From contig CM047805.1 of assembly GCA_026214975.1 (NCBI GenBank), positions 109,673,845 through 109,737,844 on the forward strand: a DNA stretch of 64,000 bases. The letters are read 5' to 3'. The notes beneath the pieces were generated by a model. That model saw nothing but the letters and a program-made list of their open reading frames with translations. It ran no database searches and was not told where the DNA came from. Position 1 is the first letter of the stretch, and every line of letters starts with the position of its first letter. Of this stretch, positions 1-11,203 are shown one piece after another. The DNA comes from Gentiana macrophylla (Eukaryota; Streptophyta; Magnoliopsida; Gentianales; Gentianaceae). A program made the position numbers and the translations under genes.

Positions 1-98
1 ATCAGAACTTAAGAAGATCAATAGCTTAAGAAAAATTAACAATGCGAGAACCAAAGAAATTAAATTGTCTAGAAACGTACCTCGTTTGGCTCTCGATG

Positions 99-961
99 CT
101 ACCTCCTCCCAGCCAGAGAATCTTCTTTTATCAGACTGTCGAACCATCTTCTTTTGAAAATTACCATAAAGCTCATCCATTGGGAGTATACAAAACTGGA
201 CATGAGAAAATTCATCCTCATGAGTGGGCGAATGTAGTAATCCGGGACCAACATATCTACTATTACCAACTCTCCCGGTGGCTTTACTAAAGATGGCCAA
301 TCAATCTCTCGCTCCTCTAACTCTGTCATCTCTAAATCTTGCACTTTTTCTTTGCAAACCTGAATTATCAACCTCATTCTCACCCTGAACTTTTCGGTGA
401 TAACATTTTCATCCCTAACCACCTCTATTGCACTTGTCTCGCCTCTTTCACATACCTCACTAATTCAATCAATTGCCCCACCTTGTCTTGAAGATTTCTT
501 ATAAGCGGAGTCGAGTATTTACCTTGAACTCTGCATGTCCAACGATCGCTCTTCCAAGATCTGGTTCAATCGTTCTAGTTGCTCTATTTGACTATCGGTG
601 AATTCTTCTTGTGGCATGGGGCGCATCGATCATATTGACTTTGATTCATCGGAGGTGAGTAGTAGTCCTCTTGCCATTCCGGACATCGATCGGATGGCTG
701 AATATGGTTAAAGTTATCAACGTCTTTGAGTATGAACATCGTAATCCCGATAAGCATTAGGGTTGGGTAACCTCGTAATGTTGTGGCTCATGCTTTCGAA
801 TAACCATAATTACGGTCCTGGTATGCACTAGGGCGCGATAATTCCATGAACCTTGGTTATTCTCTTTGTTGATATTGAGGCTCAGACACGAACTGTTGTT
901 GATAAGGTTGGTAGGGGTATTGTTGTTCAGCTGAGTAGTTTTGATTGAAAAATCCATCCAT
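99..961 (-). pseudogene. Degenerate gag N-terminal region of an Athila/Tat-type Ty3/gypsy element
   Basis: Reading leftwards from an ATG at 961, the minus strand gives a short Gln/Tyr-rich stretch starting MDGFFNQNYSAEQQ, rich in YQPYQQQ-like runs, then an in-frame stop and further stops. A separate 32-residue frame (617-519) starts MPQEEFTDSQIEQLERL and looks coiled-coil. A third, 107-residue open stretch lies at 422-99. Gln-rich, low-complexity leaders before gag are usual in this group. The location just downstream of the primer-binding site at 1295-1312 and of the 2.25-kb LTR supports a gag leader. No zinc knuckle or CA-like core is in view; those would lie left of the window. At least two frameshifts and several stops make it non-functional. 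The family call rests on the LTR and PBS rather than on protein similarity. Confidence 0.5.
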
Positions 962-1012
962 TTAAGCTCAATCTGCAAGATCTCAGAAAACAACAATAAA
1001 ACAATAAAAATT

Positions 1013-1013
1013 T

Positions 1014-1048
<35 letters not shown>
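1013..1048. repeat. Poly-T tract
   Basis: A nearly pure run of T about 35 bases long sits between the gag remnant and the primer-binding site. It produces meaningless poly-Lys or poly-Phe frames and is not coding. Confidence 0.9.
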
Positions 1049-1294
1049 CGTAAACACACGATATTTAGACCCCTCAAAAAGTTATGGTTGCCGAAGGCCC
1101 TAATCCCCAGTTTTAGCCAGACTTACAAGATATCACCCTCCGAAGAGGCTAAGTACCAAAGTCGTATTCAAACCGAGTTCAGGACAATATCACTTTAGCA
1201 TCCATAGCTCTTTGTCGACATCTAAATAAAACAAGAAAATAAAAACCTAGGCCCAAGCCTTCGGTTCACTTACATCACAACAATATCACACATT

Positions 1295-1312
1295 TCCCCG
1301 GCAACGGCGCCA
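1295..1312 (-). promoter_or_regulatory. Primer-binding site complementary to tRNA-Asp
   Basis: On the minus strand this reads TGGCGCCGTTGCCGGGGA, which matches my knowledge of the complement of the 3' end of plant tRNA-Asp, the primer used by Athila-type gypsy elements. It lies 7 nt from the LTR edge at 1320, the normal arrangement, and fixes the element's orientation as minus strand. Confidence 0.85.
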
Positions 1313-2229
1313 ATTTTTTTGATGAGCGAAAAATTCACCCACTAAAAAATACATTTATAAATACTGAATCGTGGGTAAACTAACTCTCTGGCGGCGAGTA
1401 CTGAGGTCGATTGCTAGGATAGCTACTGAGAGTACGAGGTCGTCCCAAGAGAAATGTGGTTGTGAGTACCAAAGCGAACGTGGTTCTTAGTCTAGGCGAT
1501 CAAAGTTTTAGGTGGAGTTTTTATACTAATGCGAAAAAATAAATTTTAACTAACGAGATTAACTAGGTGATTAAAAAGCATAGCCGAGCCATGATCCAAC
1601 AGGTTATCTCCCCACAGGAAAAACTTGATAAGGAGTGTGTTTTATCTGATTCAGTTCATATGACATTCACGGGAGTCAACTCTTTATTCTTACGTTAAGA
1701 TCTGAACAGCTCTCACTTAACCCCCACACTAGGTTTATTAACCCTCCCTTTAGAGAGCTAACTCGCCTAACATGGTTGACCGGAATAAAAAGCCGTTGAA
1801 AAACCTCACAAAAACATAATTTTAACGTATCACTTAGGTTGCCAATCTAACGATTAAGACTATGGTTTAGTGATTTTAAAACATGTTTCGCACATCTCGT
1901 AAAAATAAGAATTTCACTTAGGCATAGTCCGGATCTGTCACTTAGATTGTCAATCTAACAATCAGGACTATGATTAGTGATATCCATATCTCACATCTCA
2001 CCGTAAAATATATTTATAAGCTCGATGTAACCGTGAACAAAGTTGTCAATTTTATTCAAAGTTATTAAAATGATCAAAACAAGTTTAAAACATGATTTTA
2101 TCATAAAAAAGTTAAATTAAGCACGACACAACTCCCATCTCGTATCCCGAGGGTTGATTTCACCCGTTTTCACATAATTCGGCTATGTTTATATTTAGCT
2201 ATTCATTATAACGGAAAATAAAAATATAT

Positions 2230-2269
2230 CATATATATATATATATATAAGTGCATAAAACATAAATAT

Positions 2270-2326
<57 letters not shown>

Positions 2327-2392
2327 TCTATAGATATATATATATATAGATACATAAATATAAATATAGATACTTATATATATATATACTAC
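2230..2392. repeat. (AT)n microsatellite
   Basis: Interrupted AT/TA dinucleotide runs inside the LTR, with short GATATA and CATAAATATA interruptions. Confidence 0.9.
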
Positions 2393-2721
2393 AAAATGAA
2401 AAGAACAAGAATGAAAGAACGGAATTAAAATTATATTAAAACGATAACTAATCGGGTTATTACACCGACATTATAACTACATATATATCTAATTTATAGG
2501 CCCCTCAAAACATAAATAAAAGAAGGGAAAAGATGAAAGGAGGTTGGGGAAGAAGAGGCGAAGAATCTCGCATCACGAGGCTCCATATATATAGAAATTG
2601 TTCAAGGCGGACCGGGCGGGAAAGAGCGGACCAGGCCGGGTATCATCATCACAGATGACTCACCATGATTCTGGATCCTTCGATTGTGTATTTATTTGTA
2701 ATAAAACTTCTAAAATTCATA

Positions 2722-3170
2722 TCTTGAGTTGTAGGCCTCCAAAAATTATGATTCAAGCGTCAAAATTAATCTCTCGGAAAATTCTTCAACTTTCATGAAG
2801 GACACTTCTTCAGAAAACGCCTTTTGATGGGCCATTCCCATTACGTGTCGTTTGCGACATTTTCCTAATACAAATCAATTAGCCACTTGACCATCATTTG
2901 AGTTGTAGAAGTCCGATTGACTTGATTCAAAATCCATTGGAAAGATTTCTTGAAGATATACAACTTTCATTAAGGAAACTTCTTTAGAAAATGTCGTTTT
3001 GATGAGCCATTCGGTATTACGAAGATATTTCGGGATTTTTACTAATCCGAATCGATTAGTCAATTGACCATAACTTGAGTTGTAGACCTCCAATTGACGT
3101 GATTCAAAGTGCGTTGGAAATCTTATGTGAAGATCTACAACTTTCATTAAGAAGTCATCCCCTGAAAATG
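2722..3170. repeat. ~175-bp tandem repeat, about 2.5 units, inside the LTR
   Basis: The phrase CAACTTTCAT recurs at 2787, 2961 and 3138 (spacing 174 and 177). Each copy is preceded by TTGAGTTGTAG...TCC and followed by a TTCTT(C/T)AGAAAA-like phrase in the first two units. The units have diverged by point changes, so the duplication is old. Confidence 0.75.
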
Positions 3171-3572
3171 CCTCTAAGCTGGGTCAAATCTCCGTCGAAA
3201 ATATGTAACGATTCAAGTACTTAGGAAAAACGACCCTTTTGAACTCGTAAGCTTGTGGCACCTTCTTCTAACCCTCTAAACACCTCTTTTAGGGCTCAAA
3301 ACATGTAAATTACGTAGAATCTTGGTCCACTTATGATTCTGCAATAAACCACCAAAATACCAAACGTAAATCCGACACGACACTCCGGTTACTAAACCGG
3401 TACAAAAACTAGTAAAAACACATAAAAACACGATATTTTACAAAATAGTCACGACTTATATATTTTTATGAAATTTAGGAATTAATGACTTTAATTGATA
3501 TAAAAGTGCTCGAAATGATATCAAAAGTGGGGTAAAAAGTTATAAAAATAACAGTGAATTTTTCCGTCATCA

Positions 3573-4273
3573 AAAATCAAAATCAAAGGGAACCAAGCCA
3601 AATATGGGTTTCATGGCAATGTTCTAGAGTGATTTTCCCAATATGAAATGCATAAATAAAGTTTTTTTGACAACTTATGCTTAAATAAAGTTAAAAACAT
3701 GTAAATTGAATTTAATAGTACAAAGCTAATACTACTTGAGCATATAGAAATTCAAGGCTTGTTTGGTAAGGATAAAAGCTAAGAAACAAAATGTATTGAG
3801 AATAGACCTAAGAAAAGAAAAGTTAAGAACATAAAAGTGTTTATTTCCACTATTTGTTAAACTAGAGAAAGATGTTGGAAACATGCATTAGATGGTTGGG
3901 TGAGTGGAAACATGTAGGTATAAGTTTGGTAGGTGGTCGTTGGTAGTGGAAGTGAGGTGTGTTCCTGAATGGTGGAAAGGTGGGTCGGTTGAGGTGGCAG
4001 GCGGCAAGGTGGGTCACGGTGATGGGTGGTGGAGGGTTGGGTCCACTATGGTCGTTGCTAAGGTAGTTTTGTGGAGACATGGTAGGTTGTTGAAAGCGGG
4101 TGGTGGTAAGCTATGAGATTGCAAGGTAGAGTGATTGGTAGTTGTGTGAGTAATAATGGGTTGTTGTAAGATAGGTCAACCGTGGTAGGTGGGAGGGTTG
4201 GTTCTGTGGTGACGAGTTACGGTGATTGGGTGGGGCAGGTGGTGGCCGGATTAGCAAGGCTAGTGGTGGAAGG
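3573..4273. other. Unclassified interval with a G/T-rich tract
   Basis: No gene recognised. From about 3880 to 4265 the plus strand becomes a degenerate GGTGG/GTTGG-rich tract with very few C residues, which gives open frames on both strands (3904-4116 plus, 4080-3862 minus). These frames follow from composition and have no recognisable domain. The rest is AT-rich spacer between two LTRs. Confidence 0.5.
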
Positions 4274-6052
4274 TGTTAGTTTACTGTCCTAAACCCAATC
4301 GGGTCGAGTCGATTACTATCTTTTTTGTTTATGTAACTTTATTATTATGTTTAATATCAGCACTTTTGTTTTTATATATTATTTTATTCAATAAACCAAG
4401 TTGATAATATATATAATAAAATCCCTAGAATTAAATCGTGTTAGAGAAATCATGTTGATGATTATGATTGACGGTATCTTGATTCAAAATAAATGATTTA
4501 GTTGTCAAATCACAATATGTATGTATTATTGAATGAGACATTTAATACGGTTAGACTAGCACGTATCAAATGTCTTCTATCTTATTTTTTTAGAGTGATA
4601 TATCTTATGAAGATGGTGATATATCTCATCTATAAAAGTGTCGACACTTGACATGTATGTGGACATATATTGTTGAATATGTACTACATATGATCCACGT
4701 ACTTTATAAGTGTCACATATCTATGGCGGTTGTGTAATTATCTTTGGATCAAATTCGTCATAATATCATGATGTGGATTCTCATGTTTTGGCACTATTGA
4801 GGTTTTCTCACGAATAGGCGATCATGAGGTAGTTGTTGGATAAGATACTAAAGCAAGCGTATGATTTATGTCGTCTGATTGGAATTCGTGTTTCCTTGTG
4901 GTATGAATGAACATTCAAAAGAGTCTTCTTATAAGGAATTTTTATTCTCGAAATTCTTTGCAAAGATAAGTAAGTGTAATTCGAGAGAATGTAATACTCC
5001 CTCCAACTCATTTTAAGTGCCCATGTTTCATTTTTGGGATGTACCAAATTAACTACCCACTTTGTTTATTAATTGTTAAATTTCTTTAAATGTCCTCCAA
5101 CCTTTACATTACATACAATAAAAGTTATGTAACAATAAATACTTCAACAACCACTTAGAGGGTAGAAGTGTAAAATCTTGCACTATTTATGAGATGCAGA
5201 GTATTAACTACACATTTCTTAATATTTGTGAAAAGTCAAATGGGACATTTAAAATGAGACGCATGGAGTATTAAGATACAGTTGATGATGTATTAACATT
5301 CGTTTACAATTGTATGGATATTACATATGTGAAAAAATATTCTAGTTGAACGGTAACCATTTCATAAGAAATTGTAGTTAGTAGCATATGACTCTTCGGA
5401 ATATTCGGGGTCGTGACTAATTGATATATGTCAATCATGATCATTAAATATGAAATGATATTTTATATAAACATTTTTAATTTATGACCATCTTATTCAG
5501 AATGCCTATCTGGTCACACACAAACGAATGTCTTCCAGATTAAAATTGTGATTAGTAATAGTCAATTAAGGATTAATTGATTATGCTTACGGCAAAGTGT
5601 TGTATTGAAATTAATAATAATTTATATTATTATGAATAAATAATAATGGGAATAATGATATTAAAAATTAATATTAGATATCGAAAGCATAATTTTAAAA
5701 AATGATTATTTATTTAATTAAATATCCTAATACTTATTATGTAAGAAAAATATTTTTTTATTCCCTATTCCAAATCGGGAGACTTAATCCTTAATGCAAT
5801 TGAGAGGTTATGACGCACCAGTTCTCCCTTTAAATGGGAAGAAAGTCAATCTCTTATAATTCAATAGAAAAAGAGAGGTTATGCGAGAGAATATTGGGAA
5901 GAATGACAGTTGGCCTAGTAGTCAAAGTTTCCACATATATATTTTGTAAGGATTTTGATAGTTGTTTGTGTTGATGACCGCTAGAGGTCGGACATTCGGA
6001 CGGCTCATGCTCAAACTATCGACCCAGAGATAAAGCGGCTATTTTAGATATA
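4274..6052 (+). mobile_element. Truncated LTR of copia family B
   Basis: It starts TGTTAGTTTACTGTCCTAAA and matches, with many changes, the complete B-family LTR at 37944-39802. Shared landmarks include the opening CCAATCGGGTCGA, the TATGGCGGTTGTGTAATTA phrase, the (A/G)TTGAGGTTT(C/T) block and the GACCGCTAGAGGTCGGAC-like end. The last stretch and the CA terminus are missing where it joins the next LTR near 6052. A Stowaway MITE (4998-5268) interrupts it. No coding region lies inside. Confidence 0.7.
4998..5268. mobile_element. Stowaway-like MITE (Tc1/mariner type)
   Basis: Left end CTCCCTCCAACTCATTTTAA and right end TTAAAATGAGACGCATGGAG form an imperfect terminal inverted repeat of about 30 bp, flanked on both sides by TA (4996-4997 and 5269-5270). 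CTCCCTCC ends with a TA duplication are the Stowaway signature. At the matching place in the related LTR (near 38665-38695) the sequence runs through without this block, which serves as an empty site. Confidence 0.85.
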
Positions 6053-6054
6053 CT

Positions 6055-6244
6055 AGAAAGTACTTACAATAGAAGAACTGCCTAATTATACTAGTCAGAA
6101 GTTGTTGTGCCTACTACTTGACACTCAGCAGGTCTGCTGATACTCATATGATGTTTGATGCGGAGTTGATCTCCTTGCTAGGTTGAGTTGTTTAGTTGTG
6201 CACATCCTATTGTATCAACATTCATTTATCCATATATTGTCACA
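6055..6244 (-). mobile_element. 3' LTR fragment of copia element C
   Basis: This matches the ends of the C-family LTRs at 22727-22884 and 25700-25866, sharing TTGTTGTGCC..., GCTAGG(T/C)TGAG(T/C)TGTTTAGTT and the CATATATTGT(C/A)ACA terminus. The CCCTCCTCC immediately to its right is the complement of a polypurine tract, as expected for the 3' LTR of a minus-strand element. The left part of the LTR has been lost against the B LTR. Confidence 0.7.
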
Positions 6245-7280
6245 CCCTCCTCCAGCTGAGACTGATACATGAATCAACTTGCACATCCTCTAGTAATCAA
6301 CATTCCTTTATCCACTGGAACTTAGATGAAAGATCTTGGAAATGCCTAGCTTGTCTAACAGATCAGAGAAGATTGCTGAATCCAGATCCTTGGTGAGGAT
6401 GTCAGCAATTTGTTCCTTGGTGTGTACAAGTAAGAGTTTAAGCATCCCATAATTGACTTTATCTCTAACAACATGATAGGAAATTTCAATGTGCTTAGTT
6501 TTTTCATGAAATACAAGGTTGTTCTCAGCTGGGAAGAAAATTCCTTGGCCTGGATCAGCTTTCAATTACCTCAAATGCCTATGACCTGGCTTAGTATGAT
6601 TTTTAGAATGTGTGTCTAAAAACTGACTCAGCTGCTGAACGGCAAAGGCTATGTCAGGTCTAGTTAAAGTGAGATATACAGCTTTCCAAATAGTGATCTG
6701 TATGCAGTATTATCATCCAGCTGAGCTGAATCTTCATGTTTTAAGGTTTTCTTAGACTCCATATGTGTTTTGGCAGGCTTTGGCTCCAAAAAACTCATAT
6801 TCTTGTAAGATATTTAAGGTGTATTTTCTTTGAGAGATTGAAATACCCTAATGTGTTCTGGCACATTCAATGCCCAAGAAATATCTCAGTTTACCTAGAT
6901 CTTTGATTGTATACTATTTATGCAAAATGTCTTTTAACTTGTTGAATCAGCTGAAGATAAAGATTACATGTTATTATGTCATCTACATAAACCAGCAAAG
7001 CAATAAAAGACTTTCATGATACTTTCATGAACAAACTATGATCATTATTATACTGCACAAACACTTGTTGCTCCAATGACTCTATCAGCTTAAAATTCCA
7101 TTGCCTGCTGGCTTGTTTCATTCCATACATGGATTTTATTAGCTTGCAAACTTGATTTGGTTTGTCAGCCTTGAAACCCAGAGGGAACTGTATATAAACA
7201 GCTTCATGAATATCTCCATGCAAGAAAGCTATATTGACATCCATTTGGTAAAGATGCCAGTTATTAGCAATTTGCTGCGA

Positions 7281-7838
7281 TTAAGCGGCTGATGTTAACT
7301 TAGTGAGCGAACTTTGTATTGATGGTTAGAGCTCGAGCTTGTTTAGCTAACAAGCCCATTTGAGCTCGTTCGTTTGTTAAAAAAACAAAAATTATGTTCG
7401 AGCTTGACTCGTTTAAAAGATGAAATGTTCGAGCTCGGCTCATTAAACATATTTTTGTCTTCCGACTCGATTTTGGCTCGAGTTCGGTTCATTATGGTTT
7501 AAACCATAAAGTGCAGATGCAAAAATAATAAGTTATCGATTAATATTACATACATAACACAACAAAAATTAGTTTAAAAATACCTAAATATTATATAAAA
7601 TAAATATATAAATTGAATGACTTCTCCTCTTTTGAGTTAAAGTTAATGTACATTGATGTATTTATATAAACACGTTCGCGAACATATTTGAATGTTCGTG
7701 AACCATGCTCATGTTCGTTCGTTAAACAAACGAGCCTACAATCATGTTCGAGCTCAGCTCGTTAAGATAGACGAACAAACAATCTCGAGCACTCATGAGC
7801 CAAACACGAGTCTGTTCACAAACAACTCTGTTCGTTTA
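7281..7838. mobile_element. Unclassified insert rich in GAGCTCG motifs
   Basis: This block interrupts the copia C RT frame between residues that are neighbours in the intact protein. Both ends carry inverted and direct copies of GTTCGAGCTCGGCTCG-like words (TTAGAGCTCGAGCTTG at 7326, ATGTTCGAGCTCAGCTCG near 7745), with an AT-rich centre. The RT sequence on the two sides overlaps by an imperfect ~11-bp direct repeat (GCAATTTGCTGC and GCATTAGCTGC), which may be a decayed target duplication. No coding capacity. The class (MULE, hAT or other non-autonomous DNA element) is not clear. Confidence 0.5.
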
Positions 7839-8033
7839 AAAGCATTAGCTGCAGTCAGCAAAGTTATGATTATTGTAATTTTAACAACTGGTGAAAAAGA
7901 CTCTTGATAGTCAATTTCTTATTTTTGAGTATAACCTTTTGCTACTAATCTGGCCTTGTATCTTTCTACAGAACCATCAGGATTATACTTAATATAGTAC
8001 ACACATTTGCATCCAATGGGCTTTTGGCAGATG

Positions 8034-8198
8034 CAGTGGCGGACCCAGAATTTTTTTTCAGCGGGGTCCGTAAATATTTAAGACACTAAATAATTTTTTT
8101 CACGGGGTCCGAAATATTTTCTATAGGTAAAATGCAGAGTATTTTTATTTTTAGCGGGGTCCGTGGACCACCCTTAGGAGGCTTTAGATCCGCCCCTG
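8034..8198. mobile_element. 165-bp hAT-type MITE with 8-bp target duplication
   Basis: Ends CAGTGGCGGACCC and the complement of GGGGCGGATC form inverted repeats of the CAG(T/G)GGCGGA class. The 8-bp word GGCAGATG stands directly on both sides (8026-8033 and 8199-8206), the hAT signature. It sits in the RT frame of copia C. The interior is AT-rich with repeated GGGGTCCG words and has no ORF of its own. Confidence 0.9.
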
Positions 8199-8330
8199 GG
8201 CAGATGGTAAGTCAACCACTTCCCATGTGTGGGTGGTCTGTAAAGCATCAATTTTTGTATGCATTGCTTTATTCCACTCATCATGTTCGATTGCTTGATT
8301 TTACATCTTTGGTTCTGTGACAGCATCAAA

Positions 8331-9500
8331 AGCACAAACATATCTAGCATACTCAGCTTAGAGTCTCTCTAGACTCATTACTTCACTCAGCAGATGTGGA
8401 GTTTGTTGTACTGTGTTAACACCTCCCAGATAAAAGTTTGGTGTCCTTTTTGTTCTTGTTCATCTCCTCAACTGAATAGGTGCATGTGCCTGGCTGAGTA
8501 GGACTGATCCTTCACTAGATGTCCAGGTTGCATCTGCTCCTGTGTTGGATTTCTCAGCTTACTCACTCGGCTGATCATCAAAGTTGTCCAGAACTGGTAA
8601 CAGCACTGGCATATAAGAAATGTAGCTAGATTTGCCTAAAACCTGCTGAAATAGAAGAAATTAAGTCTCATGGAATTGAGTATTCCTAGAAACAAAGATA
8701 TCTATTTTGGTGATATACATGAGTATTTCACCCTTGGAAGTTTTTGAATTTCCAAGATAGACACATGTCTTGCATATGGAATCAAACTTGGTTCTATACT
8801 ACTGAAGAGTGCACGAGAAAACTAAGCACTCAGAGACCTTAAATACATAATCTTCTGATTTAGTGGCATACAACACTTCTTAAAGTGTGCTTTTTCAGCA
8901 CATGTATGGGTGTCGCATTAATCAACTTAACAACATGTAATAAACAAAAGCCCCGATATTCAATTGGTAGGTTACTCTAAAACCTCAGACCCCTGGCTAC
9001 ATTCAGCAGGTGCTGATGTTTTCTTTTTACTATACCATTCTGCTCAGGTGTACTGACACATAAAGTACGATGTATAATGCCATGATGTTCATAGAAAGTT
9101 TTTAGTTGAAATTCAGCTCCATTATCAAATCTATCACTTTAATAATTTTGTTAAAGTGAGTGGAGATAAATTTAACAAAAGATTTAATTAATTCAGAAGC
9201 TTCAGACTTCTGTCTCATGAGAAACACCTTTGTGAGTCTAGAATAATCATCCACAATGGCTAAGACATACTATTGAACATTCATAGTAGAATGCCTCAAA
9301 GGGGCCCAAATATCAATATGCACAAGATTAAAAACAACATTAACAACAATACTACTTAAAGGAAAATATTTCTTTTACAATTTGTCCATAGGCCATACAA
9401 AGCAAAAGTCATATTCACATTATTTTACATAAGCTGACTTAGCACTAATGACATGCCATCTCTTATCAAGTAGATGTCCTAATCTATATTGGACAAAGTT
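8331..9500 (-). pseudogene. Copia element C integrase region (broken)
   Basis: On the minus strand around 9330-9150 the frame reads LVHIDIWAPLRHSTMN, then a stop, then VLAIVDDYSRLTKVFLM, the D...D core of a copia integrase. Cys/His-containing remnants of the upstream pre-integrase finger lie around 9470-9380. Integrase inserts the cDNA into the host chromosome. Frames are cut by many stops and shifts, and no continuous ORF over 60 residues remains. The stretch to 8331 is the low-conservation spacer before RT. Confidence 0.65.
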
Positions 9501-9989
9501 TTATTTTGCACAGAATTACAAATAGATTTAACAACAACTTTCTTTATAGGCTACTGCAACTGAATATAAAGTCCTACGTGTAGATCAGCTGAACCAATCA
9601 TATTCTTCTTGTTGTCCTACAAAACACAATTGTTATAAGTGAAGACAACTGCACAATCAGAATGATTAATCAAAGCTGGTAAAGAAATCAAATTATACTT
9701 AAAACCAGGATTATATAACACATTATGCAAGATCAGCTGATGATTAAACCTCACCTCTCCCATGTACGTTACATCCATATTATTTCCATTAGGTAATCAT
9801 AATTTCATGTTAACCACGGGTTTAGGTTTACCTAATTGCTCTAAAAAATCATAATGTGATCTTCGGCACCAGAGTCCACGATCTATTGGATAGGTTTTAC
9901 CAAACGAAGGTCACCTGATCCTTGAACAGGTGAGAAATGATTGCTCACAGCATGAATTTGGTTCACTGTGTGTCCAGAGGAATCAAAAC
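9501..9989 (-). pseudogene. Copia element C protease / gag-pol linker region (decayed)
   Basis: This lies between the gag zinc knuckle and the integrase and so should hold the protease. Minus-strand translation near 9900-9860 gives a tryptophan-containing IDRGLWCRRSH-like stretch, consistent with a ruined (W)-DSGA protease site, but no clean catalytic DSG or DTG can be read. The call is by position. Confidence 0.35.
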
Positions 9990-10660
9990 TCAACAGAGCC
10001 ACCAGCTTCTCCAGTTGTTATGTAGTAAGACATTGGAACCCTGATCTAGCTGACCAACTGGATTGATCTTAAGTGCTGACTGATTCATATATGTATGGTC
10101 AACCATATTAGCTCTCGTGGACTTGAACACATGTGGATCTCCATGTTTCTTATAAAAAGTCTCTTCTGTATGACCATTAAATCCACATAAACTGCACTTA
10201 ACCTTCTTAAAGGTCTTGGCCATAGAATTATTTGCAGGACCAAAAACTAGTTTGTTGACCGTTTGATTTTAGCCTTGTCCATTCTTCTGAGCCATCATGA
10301 TCATAGAATCTTGTTTATTTGCCTTGTTTTCCACATAGGTTTTCTTCCTCTCAAACTGTATTTCCATTTCAAAGGTATCATGAATCTCAGGAAAAGGCAC
10401 CATCAGCATAGCCTGAGAAACCATAGGCTCAAACTCATCCCTAAGACCTTTTAAGAACTTCATCACATGTTCTGCTTCCATATGATCTATAAGAGCGCTA
10501 ATAGCATTACAATGGCACTGTGGATGACGAGAGCAAGTAGGTATTGGCTTAATAGTCTTAATTTCTTCCTAGAGAACCATCAATTTGATGAAATTACGAT
10601 TCATAAAAACGGTTCCATGCTACAATGTATGAATCTCCTCACGGATATCAGAAAGTCTTA
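9990..10660 (-). pseudogene. Copia element C gag (UBN2-like, zinc knuckle altered)
   Basis: Two minus-strand pieces. Residues from 10481 read MEAEHVMKFLKGLRDEFEPM, then SQAMLMVPFPEIHDTFEMEI, the gag pattern of one lineage of plant copia elements. Residues from 10223 contain CSLCGFNGHTEETFYKKHG, a CX2CX4HX4C zinc knuckle in which the last Cys is Phe. A stop and frameshift separate the pieces near 10265. Gag would form the particle and the knuckle would bind RNA. Losing the fourth zinc ligand, together with the broken frame, makes this non-functional. Confidence 0.75.
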
Positions 10661-11203
10661 ATGCATCAGTATTCAAATATCTATGAGGCAAATTCTTCCA
10701 AACAACTTGCACACTTTTATAGTGCAACAAACTCTCTGCAATAGTATTCTCTAAAGAGTTTAAGACCCAAGATCTTAGCATATATCACATTTCCTCCAAG
10801 CATGGAAATCTTATGAACTTGTGTCTGCTCTCTTAATTGTGACATCCACAAAAAGATACTTATTCTTTGTAAACAATACCATCATAATCGACATCTTCTA
10901 GGAGTTGTATTTATTGATGTTCATCAATGGTTGAACTAACCCCATAGACATATTCTCATTCTGATGAAGATAATCTGGACTTGAGGGCTCAGTTCTTCCT
11001 TCTTTGTTGTCATGGCTATCAAGAACATATAATCAACACAAAAATCCATAAGATTGGAACGATCAGAAAATTGTCAATATGTAAGAATTTGCATAGAATT
11101 CTCTCAATATTATAGGAAAACATGAGGAAATATAAAAAAACTCAAGTTGCTTCATGAAAACCAAAGTAAAAATAGAAAAGCAGCCAAAAATCTCAAGCTT
11201 CAC
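10661..11203 (-). other. Copia C gag start and untranslated leader
   Basis: This lies between gag and the primer site and has no open frame of note. From about 10731 it is duplicated at 25058-25529 (words such as CAATAGTATTCTCTAAAGAG and CATTTCCTCCAAGC shared), with a good number of point differences. That start marks one edge of a tandem duplication. Confidence 0.6.

Larger units (their letters stand above)
1320..3572 (-). mobile_element. 5' LTR of an Athila/Tat-type Ty3/gypsy element (2.25 kb)
   Basis: The two edges are inverted copies: TGATGAGCGAAAAATTCACC at the left and GTGAATTTTTCCGTCATCA at the right, giving the TG...CA ends of an LTR. The left edge abuts the tRNA-Asp primer site, so this is the 5' LTR of a minus-strand element whose body runs out of the window to the left. 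The length of about 2253 bp is long but normal for this group. Inside are an AT microsatellite (2230-2392) and about 2.5 copies of a ~175-bp tandem repeat (2722-3170). The other LTR is outside the window, so age cannot be estimated. Short open frames inside it (for example 2598-2798 and 3147-2875) have no recognisable content. Confidence 0.8.
6245..8330 (-). pseudogene. Copia element C reverse transcriptase and RNase H (broken)
   Basis: The minus strand carries copia pol in order. RT N-terminal residues read [12 protein letters not shown] then a stop (about 7990-7910). The first catalytic region is MDVNIAFLHGD (7244 on), and YVDDIIT lies at 7000-6970. An RNase H C-terminus has ENNLVFHEKTKHIEISYHVVRDKV and ILTKDL (6565-6308). 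RT copies element RNA into DNA and RNase H removes the template. The coding frame is broken by stops, frameshifts, an unclassified 0.55-kb insert (about 7281-7838) and a hAT MITE (8034-8198). MYGMKQASRQW stands where LYGLKQA(P/S)R(A/Q)W is usual, a normal family variant. It cannot make a working enzyme. Confidence 0.85.

Noticed and set aside
757..1077. Minus-strand 106-residue frame with poly-Lys
   Set aside because: Produced by the poly-T tract; the upstream part is out of frame with the Gln-rich gag stretch.
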